64,000 nucleotides of DNA from Clostridium sp. AM30-24 (GTDB lineage: Bacteria > Bacillota > Clostridia > Lachnospirales > Lachnospiraceae). The position numbers were made by a program, and so were the translations under genes. A model generated the notes under the pieces. The model was given only the letters and a program-made list of their open reading frames with translations. It searched no databases and was not told the DNA's origin. This document shows positions 26,501 to 34,016 of this stretch, in pieces; within the stretch, counting starts at the first letter, position 1, and the number at the start of each line of letters is the position of its first letter. The stretch spans positions 62,001 to 126,000 of the forward strand of contig NZ_QUJB01000007.1 of the NCBI RefSeq assembly GCF_003480435.1, given 5' to 3'.

Positions 26501-27002
26501 CGTGACGAAGACAATCACAGTAACAGTTAAGGAAAAGGCACAGGACGCAAAGCCGTCCAACAACTACAGCAGCTCTTCCGACAGCGATGATGGTGGCGAA
26601 CCGGCATCCAGTACAACGAGGAAGATAAACCCGGTATCAGCCTCCACATTGGAAGGATTCTGGAAGCGGAATGAAAAAGGCTGGTGGTTTGAGGTGAAGG
26701 ACGGAAGCTATCCGAAGTCTTCCTGGAAACTGATCGGCTGGAATGGAAAACAGCAGTGGTATCACTTCGATGAGAACGGCTACATGCAGACCGGTTGGAT
26801 CAAAGACAATGGAAGCTGGTATTACCTGCATAATCAGGCTGACGGAAGTCAGGGACATATGTACACTGGCTGGCATCTGATCGACGGAAAGTGGTACTAC
26901 TTCAGCGAAGGCATGAAGCAGCCGCAGGGCGCAATGCTTGCAAACACGACTACACCGGATGGATATGAAGTTGGTCCGGACGGGGCATGGACTGGTAAAT
27001 AA
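23583..27002 (+). CDS. Large secreted BspA-like leucine-rich-repeat surface protein
   Basis: 1139 residues. Signal peptide at 1-32 (hydrophobic core VLTVMLAATAAMAV, cleavage near GYA). About residues 110-600 hold BspA-type LRR_5 repeats (SIGSWAFSNMINLEEANIP, KIGTNAFSGTSSLENIDL). Residues about 605-650 look like a Listeria-Bacteroides repeat (AAWYDNAEF..YYAKW), 652-745 an Ig-like segment, and 825-900 and 905-985 two tandem DUF5011/HYR-like Ig repeats. After a Ser-rich linker, 1020-1139 contain choline-binding-type wall repeats (GWWFEV, QQWYHFDENGYMQTGW, GSWYYL, GKWYYFSEG). There is no LPXTG. It lies 80 bases after the AP2 gene with no terminator between, so it likely shares the invertible promoter. 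Probable adhesin. Confidence 0.85.
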   Translation: MKKMKLIKSRKVLTVMLAATAAMAVTPMTGYAETVQTKQIVNQSSEATVEVLSGNCGPVDEEGNFTESTKWSLEKNSEAEEFYTLRISGNGRMADFTINNTEDNRPWKDYLDSIKKVEMESGITSIGSWAFSNMINLEEANIPLSVESLGDCIFRNDTALTTVTWPENFEAPELVDSDSNTNIYKGRYVPTSMFDGCTSLGEGIDLEKWLPSSFEGVGCAAFRKTMFSVNFDEWSNLKYIGAYGFAEIPNLDSVTIKDSWQFGMRGANSNAFNGSGLREVVVEDKRTEIPNAMFCRCNALESITLGKSIEKIGTNAFSGTSSLENIDLKNVTQISGYAFYDSGLRELILPKKVRLVDGRAFGRCAELEKIYIDSDNVTLNGNSFTGCSSLSYIETAENTSVAMNNSFKKTGQPGETAAVNLEEINAKGTISGSITELTGLKKLSMDGDSEIAKNINRIAINSLQTLTISGNSCEFDGYGFAKKNVPENLIVTAENTKAYDQKNAAFRSNLGIKNAKFTGKKVDLQRQMFAGCANLDRLDLSEAENVTFGSQCFGDDTNKDFTGGSVNKFNKNCVIYVANDMVAQKARSDSGISSDAGIILVANGGIVLDQANGIDAVVKNGYCAAWYDNAEFNGDAVTTTESGHTYYAKWIKSSYKVTPGSVAFGSVEYKEDAEPKTVIATSSNAEEFSITAFCSDDTIFDIGVTGREVTITPKTDNAVGEYSEEVYITLNNGTAFIVPVTMMIEQAEPAYEEMLPTGLIADQWQKLSEVKGLPKEFKWKNPKTILKEYGLQKFEAVYTPDDKNYHSVDCMVEVDVMPEALVMNSVPVITAEDITLTVEDKFDPKDGVTAWDEEDEDLTDKIEITYNDVDTKKAGLYKVIYKVTDSDGATVTKTITVTVNPKMETLNAIPTISAKDVTLTAGDSFDAKKNVAAADAEDGDLTAKIEVIANDVDTTKAGTYHVMYKVTDSQGASVTKTITVTVKEKAQDAKPSNNYSSSSDSDDGGEPASSTTRKINPVSASTLEGFWKRNEKGWWFEVKDGSYPKSSWKLIGWNGKQQWYHFDENGYMQTGWIKDNGSWYYLHNQADGSQGHMYTGWHLIDGKWYYFSEGMKQPQGAMLANTTTPDGYEVGPDGAWTGK

Positions 27003-27356
27003 AAATGCAGAATTCGTTGAATGGTTTTGCTGAGATGAATTCATAAAAAGCAGATGTAGAGGACAGAACCTGGTATTCTCTGAAAGGGGGATATCTGGTT
27101 CTGTTTCTCTATATGGAGAACGCGTAGGAAAAGCTGAACTTGGACCGGCAGCAGGGGCTGTGTTCGATTGGGGGACTTTTTTGAAATTCGAATGAAAAAC
27201 AGATAAATAGCTGTGTACTTCACCGAATAAAACAGTTACACATAGAAACAAGACCGTGCTATGATAGATTTAAGAAACATACAGGGGCAGTGAGAAGGTT
27301 TCAATAAAGTTGCTACAAAAATTTATTTACATCAGAAAGAGGCGGGAGGCAGATAC
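27003..27356. other. Intergenic region after the surface protein
   Basis: About 350 bases without a gene. ACAGAACC (27063-27070) and GGTTCTGT (27097-27104) can pair and are followed by TTTCTC, a weak terminator candidate. A ribosome site GGGAGG at 27344-27349 precedes the permease remnant. Confidence 0.35.
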
Positions 27357-27473
27357 ATGAATTTACTCGATCTATTCAGTCTTCAGGGAACCTTGTTTGC
27401 AACGAGATGTGTGGTTATGACGACGCTAATGTCCATGCTGACCCTGCCAGTCTGGTGTTATCTGGCAGGGTGA
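27357..27473 (+). pseudogene. Internally deleted remnant of an AEC-family permease
   Basis: A 38-codon frame with a good GGGAGG ribosome site. Its first 15 residues (MNLLDLFSLQGTLFA) look like the N-terminus of AEC (auxin efflux carrier family) transporters, and the last 18 (MTTLMSMLTLPVWCYLAG) like the C-terminal helix of the same family. The roughly 270 residues between are missing, as if an in-frame deletion fused the ends. Such permeases often sit beside a LysR gene, as here. Assignment rests on pattern recognition of short termini. Confidence 0.5.
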
Positions 27474-27576
27474 GAGGCCGCCCCCCGGGCAGGTCGATCG
27501 TGTTCAGTTAGGAGAAGCGATAGAAATTTTTGCTCATATGAAAAACAGCACACCGCATGCGATAGAGAACGGAAAG

Positions 27577-28641
27577 CTAGGTAGTTGTGCCGGTTCTGGT
27601 GAGTGCAGCGTTCGCGGCATCCATAAAGTTCCGGATTGCCTTCCACTGGTAAGGCTGTTCAAGAGAACCGAAGCGGATTTTATATTTTGCGGATCGTCCG
27701 AGATGGATGATCCGCATTTTTTTGCGCTGCTCAGGGGAGAGGGAGCTCATGGCAAGGTTCAGCGGGGAGATGCAGGCGCCTTTTCCGGCGGCGCAGAGTT
27801 CCAGAAGCATTCCCATATTGTCGGACTGGGTCTTTACGATTGGTTTGAAATTGCCCATGGTGATGAAGTGTCTTCCGAGTTGACCGGCGATGTCTGTGGC
27901 GTAGTTTAGAAGGAATGGGCAGTGTTCGAAGATCGAGAAGTCTTCCGGGCTTCTTAACATTAACGGTTCTGGCTGTGAATCTGTCAGTGCAGGGAGATCC
28001 TGGACAGAAAAGGAGACAGTGCCAGCGGTGTCATGAGTGAAATCAGAGCCGGAGCAGCAGATAGTCTTTGGAAGATGTAAAAATAGGGCATCTGCTGGGG
28101 CGGCATCGGAAATGACCTCATGAAACAGAGAATCAGCAAGCAGAAGGACGACCTCCTCCTCATAGAAATCGCTCAGAGTGATCCCTGGCAGAAAATCCGG
28201 GAACTTCGCGATGGCGAGATCGATCTTATGTTCCATCAGGTCTTTTTGTAGTCCAGTGTTCGCATTTTCGATGACCTGGATCTCCATATGCGGGTAGCGG
28301 CGTTGGTATTCCGTGATGATCGCGGGCATGATGGCGTGGCAGCGGGTAAAGGAGATGCCGATCCGCAGGATGCCCTGCTCATTTTTAGTCAGGTCGGCAA
28401 ATTCGTGCTGCATTGCCCGGTATTTTTTCTGGAAGTCTGCGGCGTACTGCCAAAAGATCTCTCCGGCATAGGTGAGCTCCAGGGGAACATGGCGGACGAA
28501 GAGCTTGCAGTCCAGCTCCTGTTCCAGATTTGCAATATGGGTGCTCAGGGTCTGCTGGGTGATATGGAGAGCATCGGCGGCTTTTGTGAAGCTGCGCTTC
28601 TCAGCGGTCATGAGAAAGTAGTCCATGGAAAGAAAGTTCAT
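27577..28641 (-). CDS. LysR family transcriptional regulator
   Basis: 354 residues, longer than the usual 300. The helix-turn-helix is at about 1-62 (MDYFLMTAEKRSFTKAADALHITQQTLSTHIANLEQELDCKLF), followed by the effector-binding domain with an insert-rich second half. The ATG at 28641 follows GGAGG; the 34-residue extension of the open frame runs into the inverted-repeat element and is rejected. It is divergent from the nhaC-like antiporter and convergent with the AEC remnant, so either could be, or have been, its target. Confidence 0.88.
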   Translation of the reverse strand: MNFLSMDYFLMTAEKRSFTKAADALHITQQTLSTHIANLEQELDCKLFVRHVPLELTYAGEIFWQYAADFQKKYRAMQHEFADLTKNEQGILRIGISFTRCHAIMPAIITEYQRRYPHMEIQVIENANTGLQKDLMEHKIDLAIAKFPDFLPGITLSDFYEEEVVLLLADSLFHEVISDAAPADALFLHLPKTICCSGSDFTHDTAGTVSFSVQDLPALTDSQPEPLMLRSPEDFSIFEHCPFLLNYATDIAGQLGRHFITMGNFKPIVKTQSDNMGMLLELCAAGKGACISPLNLAMSSLSPEQRKKMRIIHLGRSAKYKIRFGSLEQPYQWKAIRNFMDAANAALTRTGTTT

Positions 28642-28670
28642 ATAAAACCTCCGGAATATAAAAAAGAAAG

Positions 28671-28802
28671 GTAACTGTTCAGTAGGTCTGCGCACTTGCT
28701 GCGCTGACCGTAAGAAAACATAGGCTAAAAGGCAAAAATCCATCGGCGTAGCCGATTTGGAATGGATTTTTGCATGTAACTGTGAAGGTACTGAACAGTT
28801 AC
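28671..28802. repeat. 132-bp nested inverted-repeat element
   Basis: Outer arms GTAACTGTTCAGTA (28671-28684) and TACTGAACAGTTAC (28789-28802) are perfect complements; inner arms GCAAAAATCCAT (28732-28743) and ATGGATTTTTGC (28762-28773) also pair. There is no coding frame of note. Bases 28780-28795 recur in reverse orientation at 579-594. It looks like a small dispersed palindromic element (MITE-like), placed between a LysR start codon and the nhaC promoter. Confidence 0.7.
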
Positions 28803-28923
28803 AAAGAAAGTTTAATTGTAAGTGTCGTGCAGAGTCTCGGATCAGCTGTGCTGACCATAAAGGATACAGGACAGCCAGAATGAACTGGGAAAATCGTGTA
28901 AAAGAATGAAATATGTAACTTAT

Positions 28924-28992
28924 ATACAGTTTTTTAGCTGTATTATATATCGGAAAATACAGTTAGACAAGCGGAAAATCTAGGCGTATACT
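28924..28992 (+). promoter_or_regulatory. nhaC promoter with candidate LysR operator
   Basis: TAGACA (28964-28969), 17-base spacer, TATACT (28987-28992). Upstream, ATACAG-N8-CTGTAT (28924-28943) is a dyad of the T-N11-A type bound by LysR proteins, at about -60. The assignment of the operator is inference. Confidence 0.5.
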
Positions 28993-29082
28993 AAAATCAT
29001 AAAGGTGGATCAGGATATCTGAACAGGGAACAGCTGGCTGAGGGAATGGTTCACGAAAGAAAACAGGGAAGAGGTAAACATT

Positions 29083-30390
29083 ATGAAGGTACACACCAGT
29101 GAGACGGCTGTTCTGGTCGTGTTCGCGGTGACGCTGATCGGGTGCATCCTTGCGGGAATCCCGATCCTGGCAGCGTTGGCACTTGGATATCTGATCTTTT
29201 TCGCGTACACTTTGAACCGCGGTTATACGGTCAGAGATATTTTCGGGATGTCCTGGAAGGGAATAAAGACGGCGAAAAATATTTTAATTACGTTTTTACT
29301 CATCGGGATGCTGACGGCGCTCTGGCGGGCGGCGGGAACGATCCCGGCGATCGTCTCCTACTGCGCAGGGCTTATGAATCCGTCGGTAATGATTTTGATG
29401 GCATTTCTTTTAAATGCTCTGGTTTCTGTCCTGACTGGAACGGCATTTGGTACAGCGGCGACCATGGGTGTGATCTGTATGACGATGGCAAAGGCAATGG
29501 GGTGCAACGAGATCCTTGCAGGCGGAGCGATCCTTTCCGGAGTCTTTTTTGGAGATCGTTGTTCTCCGGTTTCGACGAGTGCTCTTCTGGTGGCGGAGCT
29601 GACGCATACAAATATCTTTGACAATATTCGCCTTATGGTGAAGACTGCGTTTATTCCGACGCTTTTGACCTGCGGATTTTACGGGATCTGCGGGATTTTG
29701 TTTCCGGCAGTGGGTAGCGGCAGCATGGCTCTTGCAGACAGCTTTGCCGGTGTATTCCGTCTGGGCCTGGTTCCGATCCTCCCGGCGATCGTCATCATGG
29801 TCTTGTCCTTGTTTCGGGTACAGGTCCGCAAGGCAATGTTCGCGAGTATTGTCACTGCGATCGGGGTATGTCTGTTCTGGCAGCATACGGATCCGTCAGG
29901 TCTGTTCGCGCTTCTCGTAAACGGTTATCATGCTCCGGATCCGTCACTTTCTGCTATGATTGATGGCGGCGGGATCATGTCCATGGTCCGGGTAGCGTTG
30001 ATCATCACGATCTCTTCCTCGTATTCGGGAATTTTTGAGGCAACAGGCCTTTTAAACGGATTAAAATCAAAGATGGGGACATTTAGCAGAAGATTTTCTG
30101 TTTTTGGGACGATTCTTGGAACTGCGGCAGCAGCCGGTATGGTGGCCTGCAATCAGACACTGGCGACAATGCTGGTGGATCAGATCTGTAAGGAGCTGGA
30201 GCCGGATCCACAGAAATTTGCGATCGATATGGAAAATTCTGTGATCGTAGTCGCACCGTTAGTTCCATGGTCGATTGCCGGTGCGGTTCCGCTGGCATCC
30301 GTGTCGGCACCACTTACATCGATCGTAGCAGCAGTCTTTTTGTATCTGCTTCCGCTGTGGTATTTTGGTGTGAGACTTAGAAAGAAATAA
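29083..30390 (+). CDS. NhaC family Na+/H+ antiporter
   Basis: 435-residue polytopic protein with about eleven membrane segments. The segments LTGTAFGTAATMGVICMTMAKAMG and GAILSGVFFGDRCSPVSTSALLVAELT are characteristic of the NhaC antiporter family, which exchanges Na+ for H+ (some members exchange malate and lactate). GAAGAGG precedes the ATG. It is a single gene with its own promoter and terminator, divergent from a LysR gene. Substrate is not decided by sequence. Confidence 0.85.
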   Translation: MKVHTSETAVLVVFAVTLIGCILAGIPILAALALGYLIFFAYTLNRGYTVRDIFGMSWKGIKTAKNILITFLLIGMLTALWRAAGTIPAIVSYCAGLMNPSVMILMAFLLNALVSVLTGTAFGTAATMGVICMTMAKAMGCNEILAGGAILSGVFFGDRCSPVSTSALLVAELTHTNIFDNIRLMVKTAFIPTLLTCGFYGICGILFPAVGSGSMALADSFAGVFRLGLVPILPAIVIMVLSLFRVQVRKAMFASIVTAIGVCLFWQHTDPSGLFALLVNGYHAPDPSLSAMIDGGGIMSMVRVALIITISSSYSGIFEATGLLNGLKSKMGTFSRRFSVFGTILGTAAAAGMVACNQTLATMLVDQICKELEPDPQKFAIDMENSVIVVAPLVPWSIAGAVPLASVSAPLTSIVAAVFLYLLPLWYFGVRLRKK

Positions 30391-30392
30391 AA

Positions 30393-30442
30393 AAATACCC
30401 CTCACCTTGAGAGTGCACTGCATTTTCAGGTGAGGGGTATTT
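30393..30442 (+). terminator. Terminator after nhaC
   Basis: AAATACCCCTCACCT pairs with AGGTGAGGGGTATTT. A second hairpin (AACGGAAGA 30447-30455 / TCTTCCGTT 30495-30503) lies between it and the end of the minus-strand lipoprotein gene. Confidence 0.75.
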
Positions 30443-30515
30443 GATTAACGGAAGATTCTGATGGAACTTCCTCGCTTAGTGAAGAGGCATATTCTCTTCC
30501 GTTGATCAGGAGCGA

Positions 30516-30968
30516 TTATTTTGCAGCCTTCACAGATACAACAGTTCCGGAGAAAGCATCAACGGCGCTGACGGTGCCTGTGTAGGTTACGGTGACCTTA
30601 TCGCCATCTTTTACTTCTGCGAGTCCTTCCGGTTTTTTATCGTTGTCGAAACTGAATGCATAGTCATTTCCGTCTGAGGTGATCGTGAACATAAAGTCCT
30701 TGATATCGCTGATCGTTCCGGTCATCGTGGATTCTTTTTCTTCATCGGCTTTTTCAGTTGTTTCTTTTGCGTCAGCCGTTTCTTTTTTGTCAGCTGTTTC
30801 TTTTGCGTCAGCCGTTTCTTTTACTTCAGCTGTCTCCTTTGCAGCGGTAGTTTCAGCAGCTGTTGTCTGTGCAGCTGTGGTTGCGGTGGTTGTGCTCTGG
30901 GAAGAGCATGCGGTTGCTAATGCGAGAACGCCTGCTAAAGCAGCAGTCAATAATAAGTTCTTTTTCAT
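30516..30968 (-). CDS. Small lipoprotein with Thr/Ala and KETAD repeats
   Basis: 150 residues. A lipoprotein signal peptide ends in the lipobox LATAC (about 17-21), so the protein should be lipid-anchored outside the membrane. A low-complexity spacer follows (STTTATTAAQTTAAETTAAK, then KETAD/KKETAD repeats to about residue 80), and a folded C-terminal domain of about 70 residues (TGTISDIKDFMFTITSDGNDY) that looks like a small beta-barrel. The ATG at 30968 follows GGAAGG; a TTG two codons earlier is in frame. The family is not recognised; function unknown. Confidence 0.75.
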   Translation of the reverse strand: MKKNLLLTAALAGVLALATACSSQSTTTATTAAQTTAAETTAAKETAEVKETADAKETADKKETADAKETTEKADEEKESTMTGTISDIKDFMFTITSDGNDYAFSFDNDKKPEGLAEVKDGDKVTVTYTGTVSAVDAFSGTVVSVKAAK

Positions 30969-31469
30969 AATCAAAGCTTCCTTCCTGTATTTGAAATTGT
31001 AGTTGCAAGGAAAGATGATTTGGAAACAGATGTTTCAGATCTCTTTCTTACGTCTACTATTGAACCATAAAGTTGTGTCTAAAGTGTCAATAAACCATGA
31101 AATTTAAAGGACAAATCTGAAAGATTTTCTTCAAGCAAGAAAGAAAAACGTAAGAGGTTTAAGAAAAATGTTTCGTCAAAGATACTTTGAGTAAGATGCA
31201 TGTTGGATATGAAAAATTAGAGAGGTTTGTGTGAGCCGATAGAGCTTTATTCGAAGAAAACACATTCGAAACAGAGGCACCGCAAGGAAAATTTACATAA
31301 CCATGGCAAAGATATCAGATAGAAAGATTTGAAAGGATTTGTATTTGGATTTTTGAAAATTGCAGTCGTTAGGGAGATTGTGTAATGGTCACGGTATCTG
31401 CACTCCACCAAGGGGAGCGGAAATACCGTGACTTTTTGAAATTCGCATAATATGGTTGGTGAATAACAG
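30969..31469. other. Intergenic region with an unassigned plus-strand terminator
   Basis: About 500 bases with no credible gene. At 31388-31437 GTCACGGTAT pairs with ATACCGTGAC, followed by TTTTT on the plus strand only. No plus-strand gene ends here, so it may close a small RNA starting somewhere in 31030-31300, or shield the convergent GntR gene. A CTTTCTT/AAGAAAG-rich purine-pyrimidine stretch lies near 31040-31170. Confidence 0.4.
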
Positions 31470-32168
31470 TTACCGCTCCGGCGTGGTTTTCCAGATTCTA
31501 CCCAGTGTGCGAGTATAGGAATTGGAGAGATGGTGCTGCATTGCCAGAGCTGCTTTTTCAGGCTGATTTTTGAAGATTGCTTCACCGATAGCCAAATGTT
31601 CTTTATATACGAGCTTTCCATCAATGGAATTGTTGTAGACAGATTTGACTTCAAAACGCAGATAATGATCCAGGATCAGACTGGTCTGTCGGGAAAACCA
31701 TCCATTATGGGAAGCATCCGCAACAAGACGATGAAACTGATGATCAATCCGGTAAAGAAGACGACTGTCAAGCGAGGAGAGATTCTGCTTTAATTCGGAC
31801 AGGCAATCCATGATTGCCAGCTTTTCCTTGTCGGTACCTCGCTCGGCAGCAAGTTTTGCGTTGTGAGATTCCAGAAAAATTCGTGCCTCCAGAATATCTC
31901 CGGCATCCTGTTCTGTTACGGGGACAACTTTTACTCCCTTTCCGCGGGCGAAACTGACATAACCTTCCTTTTGAAGCTCAAGAAGAGCCTCACGGACAGG
32001 TGTTCTGCTGATACCGAGTTCGGTGCAGATCGCCTCTTGAGAATAGATCGCATCAACGCGGAAACGGTTGTAGAGAATTGCATTTTTGATCAGATCATAT
32101 GCCTGATTTTTATATGTCTCAGTATGTATTTTTCGAGTCCCAAGAAGACTCTGCTGATTGTCATCCAT
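31470..32168 (-). CDS. GntR/FadR-type (FCD) transcriptional regulator
   Basis: 232 residues. The N-terminal winged helix (about 15-80) contains SQEAICTELGISRTPVREALLELQKEGYVSFARGKGVKVVPV, the GntR signature. The C-terminal all-helical FCD effector domain has the metal-binding histidine pattern (RIDHQFHRLVADAS, KEHLAIGEAIF, MQHHLSNSY). The ATG at 32168 follows ATGGAGG; four extra residues upstream are possible. It is divergent from the SSS symporter/gamma-glutamyltransferase operon and is its probable repressor, released by an organic acid or amino-acid ligand. Confidence 0.9.
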   Translation of the reverse strand: MDDNQQSLLGTRKIHTETYKNQAYDLIKNAILYNRFRVDAIYSQEAICTELGISRTPVREALLELQKEGYVSFARGKGVKVVPVTEQDAGDILEARIFLESHNAKLAAERGTDKEKLAIMDCLSELKQNLSSLDSRLLYRIDHQFHRLVADASHNGWFSRQTSLILDHYLRFEVKSVYNNSIDGKLVYKEHLAIGEAIFKNQPEKAALAMQHHLSNSYTRTLGRIWKTTPER

Positions 32169-32400
32169 AAAAACCTCCATTTGAATTTGGTATAGGAACG
32201 AAAATGTAATATAAATCAGTTCATTGTCGATGGTGATGTTAGTCGAAACAGGAAATCATGAAATGAAACAAAATGTTTTGAAAAAGCATTACAAAAAGTT
32301 CTGTATTTTAATCGAGACAGTAATTTTTTTCAAAAATATCGTATATTTCTTTTAGTATATAAGGAATTTGGCTGAAAATCAACCGCTTTGCCGTGAACTC

Positions 32401-32429
32401 TTGACAAGTACCTATAAAGTTTGTATGAT
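32401..32429 (+). promoter_or_regulatory. Sigma-A promoter of the symporter/ggt operon
   Basis: Perfect TTGACA (32401-32406), 17-base spacer, TATGAT (32424-32429). The leader of about 190 bases and the 459-base divergent region hold no gene. A GntR operator is expected here but I could not single one out. Confidence 0.8.
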
Positions 32430-32627
32430 GAGAACAAGAGATATGTAATGTGTAATATATTTCTGATAAGGAGGCAGAACAGTTTAACACGATCATATCA
32501 GTACGGTGTAACATAAAGAAAGCAAAATGTCTGCGTGGCAGTCAACAGATCTTCGGCAGAAAATCAGGGAGCACCAGATAAGAGTTTGAAAAGCGGAAGA
32601 TCAGCAATTTTAGCAGGAGGGATATGT

Positions 32628-33998
32628 ATGTTAGTAGCGGTATGGATCATTACATTCTGTCTTATCATCGGCATAGGTATTTATGCAGGAACCAAAATTA
32701 AGTCTGCAAACCAGTGGTCCGGCGGGGATAAAACAATGGGCGCATTATCACTGGGGTGTGTATTTGCAGCATGGCAGATCGGAGGCATGGCAGTTGTAGG
32801 AGCAGCCCAGAATGGATATAATCTGGGAATATCAGGTGCATGGTATTCGATTGCAGGTTCTTTTTATTTCATCGCGCTTGCGGTATTTGCAAAGATCATT
32901 CGCGAAAGGATGCCAGGAGAATCGGTTCCGGTCTATCTTCAGACAAAATATGATGTAAGAACGACAAGACTTTATTCATATGCGTGGATTGTGTACGGAT
33001 TTTTGTATATTCCGATTCAGCTGAAGACTGTATCCAGTATCATTCAGATCGTGCTTCCTGGATTAAATCTTATGGTGGCAATGTTTATTGGTGTCACGAT
33101 TGCAGTTATTTATACAAGCTTTTCCGGTATGAAAGGTGCATCTGCTGTTGGTCGTGTTGTATGTATTGGTATCTATGTTCTCTTGATCTGTTTTGTATTT
33201 ACAACACTTCCGAAATTTGGAGGATTCAGTGGTCTTTTAGGCGAGCTTCCTGAGAAGTATGACTCCATGGGAAATATGCCGACACAGCGTATTGTTGCAT
33301 GGATCGTAGGTGGCTGCATCAGTACGGCGGTTATGCAGGCTGTTCTTCAGCCGCTTCTTTCTGCAAAGAGCCCGGAGGCAGCAAGAGTTGGCTCTATCCT
33401 TGGTTATGTAATTGCCGCTCCGATTTGTTTCTTTACTGCAATCTGTGGTATGCTTTCCAAGGCAAGTGGTGCCGATCTCGGTGATGGATCCACTGCATTC
33501 GCATATGCTATCAAAACCTTCAGCAGTCCAGTATTTGCAGGTATTATTTTTGCATTTGCAACTATGATCATTGCAGCGACAATGGCAACTATGATGTTGG
33601 CAACGGGAACCATTATTACAAACGTATATAAAACAGAAATCAATCCGGACGTCGATGATGCGAAAGTTCTGAAGCTTTCAAAAACGATTACGTTTGTATT
33701 CGCATATCTGACATTGATCCCGGCATTTCTGATTCCAAGCAAGTCCTTAACAAACCTGTTCCTGACATTACAGCACGTTGCGGCAGCACCGGTGAGCTTC
33801 TCGATCCTGGCGGGATTACTTTGGAAAAAGACAACAAAACAAGGTGCATTCTGGAGCATGTTGACAGGAATGATCACAGGTGTGGCATGGATGCTTCTGG
33901 GACTTACTGATATTGTTGAAGCGGTATATCCGGTTGTAGTTGTTACTTACGGTGTAGGAATTATTGTTTCGCTCATGACTTATAAGGAAAAAAATTAA
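32628..33998 (+). CDS. Sodium:solute symporter (SSS) family transporter
   Basis: 456 residues with about twelve or thirteen membrane segments. The start IITFCLIIGIGIYAGTKIKSANQW, the FAAWQIGGMAVVGAAQNGYNLG segment and the unwound-helix region IIAATMATMMLATGTIITNVYK fit the SSS (SLC5) fold. The ATG at 32628 lies behind AGGAGGG and matches the family N-terminus; the 31-residue extension from 32535 is rejected. It is followed at 18 bases by a gamma-glutamyltransferase-family gene and faced by a GntR regulator, so it probably imports the substrate of that enzyme. The substrate is unknown. Confidence 0.85.
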   Translation: MLVAVWIITFCLIIGIGIYAGTKIKSANQWSGGDKTMGALSLGCVFAAWQIGGMAVVGAAQNGYNLGISGAWYSIAGSFYFIALAVFAKIIRERMPGESVPVYLQTKYDVRTTRLYSYAWIVYGFLYIPIQLKTVSSIIQIVLPGLNLMVAMFIGVTIAVIYTSFSGMKGASAVGRVVCIGIYVLLICFVFTTLPKFGGFSGLLGELPEKYDSMGNMPTQRIVAWIVGGCISTAVMQAVLQPLLSAKSPEAARVGSILGYVIAAPICFFTAICGMLSKASGADLGDGSTAFAYAIKTFSSPVFAGIIFAFATMIIAATMATMMLATGTIITNVYKTEINPDVDDAKVLKLSKTITFVFAYLTLIPAFLIPSKSLTNLFLTLQHVAAAPVSFSILAGLLWKKTTKQGAFWSMLTGMITGVAWMLLGLTDIVEAVYPVVVVTYGVGIIVSLMTYKEKN

Positions 33999-34016
33999 TT
34001 TAGAAAGTGTGAGAAT

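Noticed and set aside
27063-27104. Terminator after the BspA-like gene
   Set aside because: Only an 8-bp stem with a 26-base loop and an interrupted T tract; not listed as a confident terminator.
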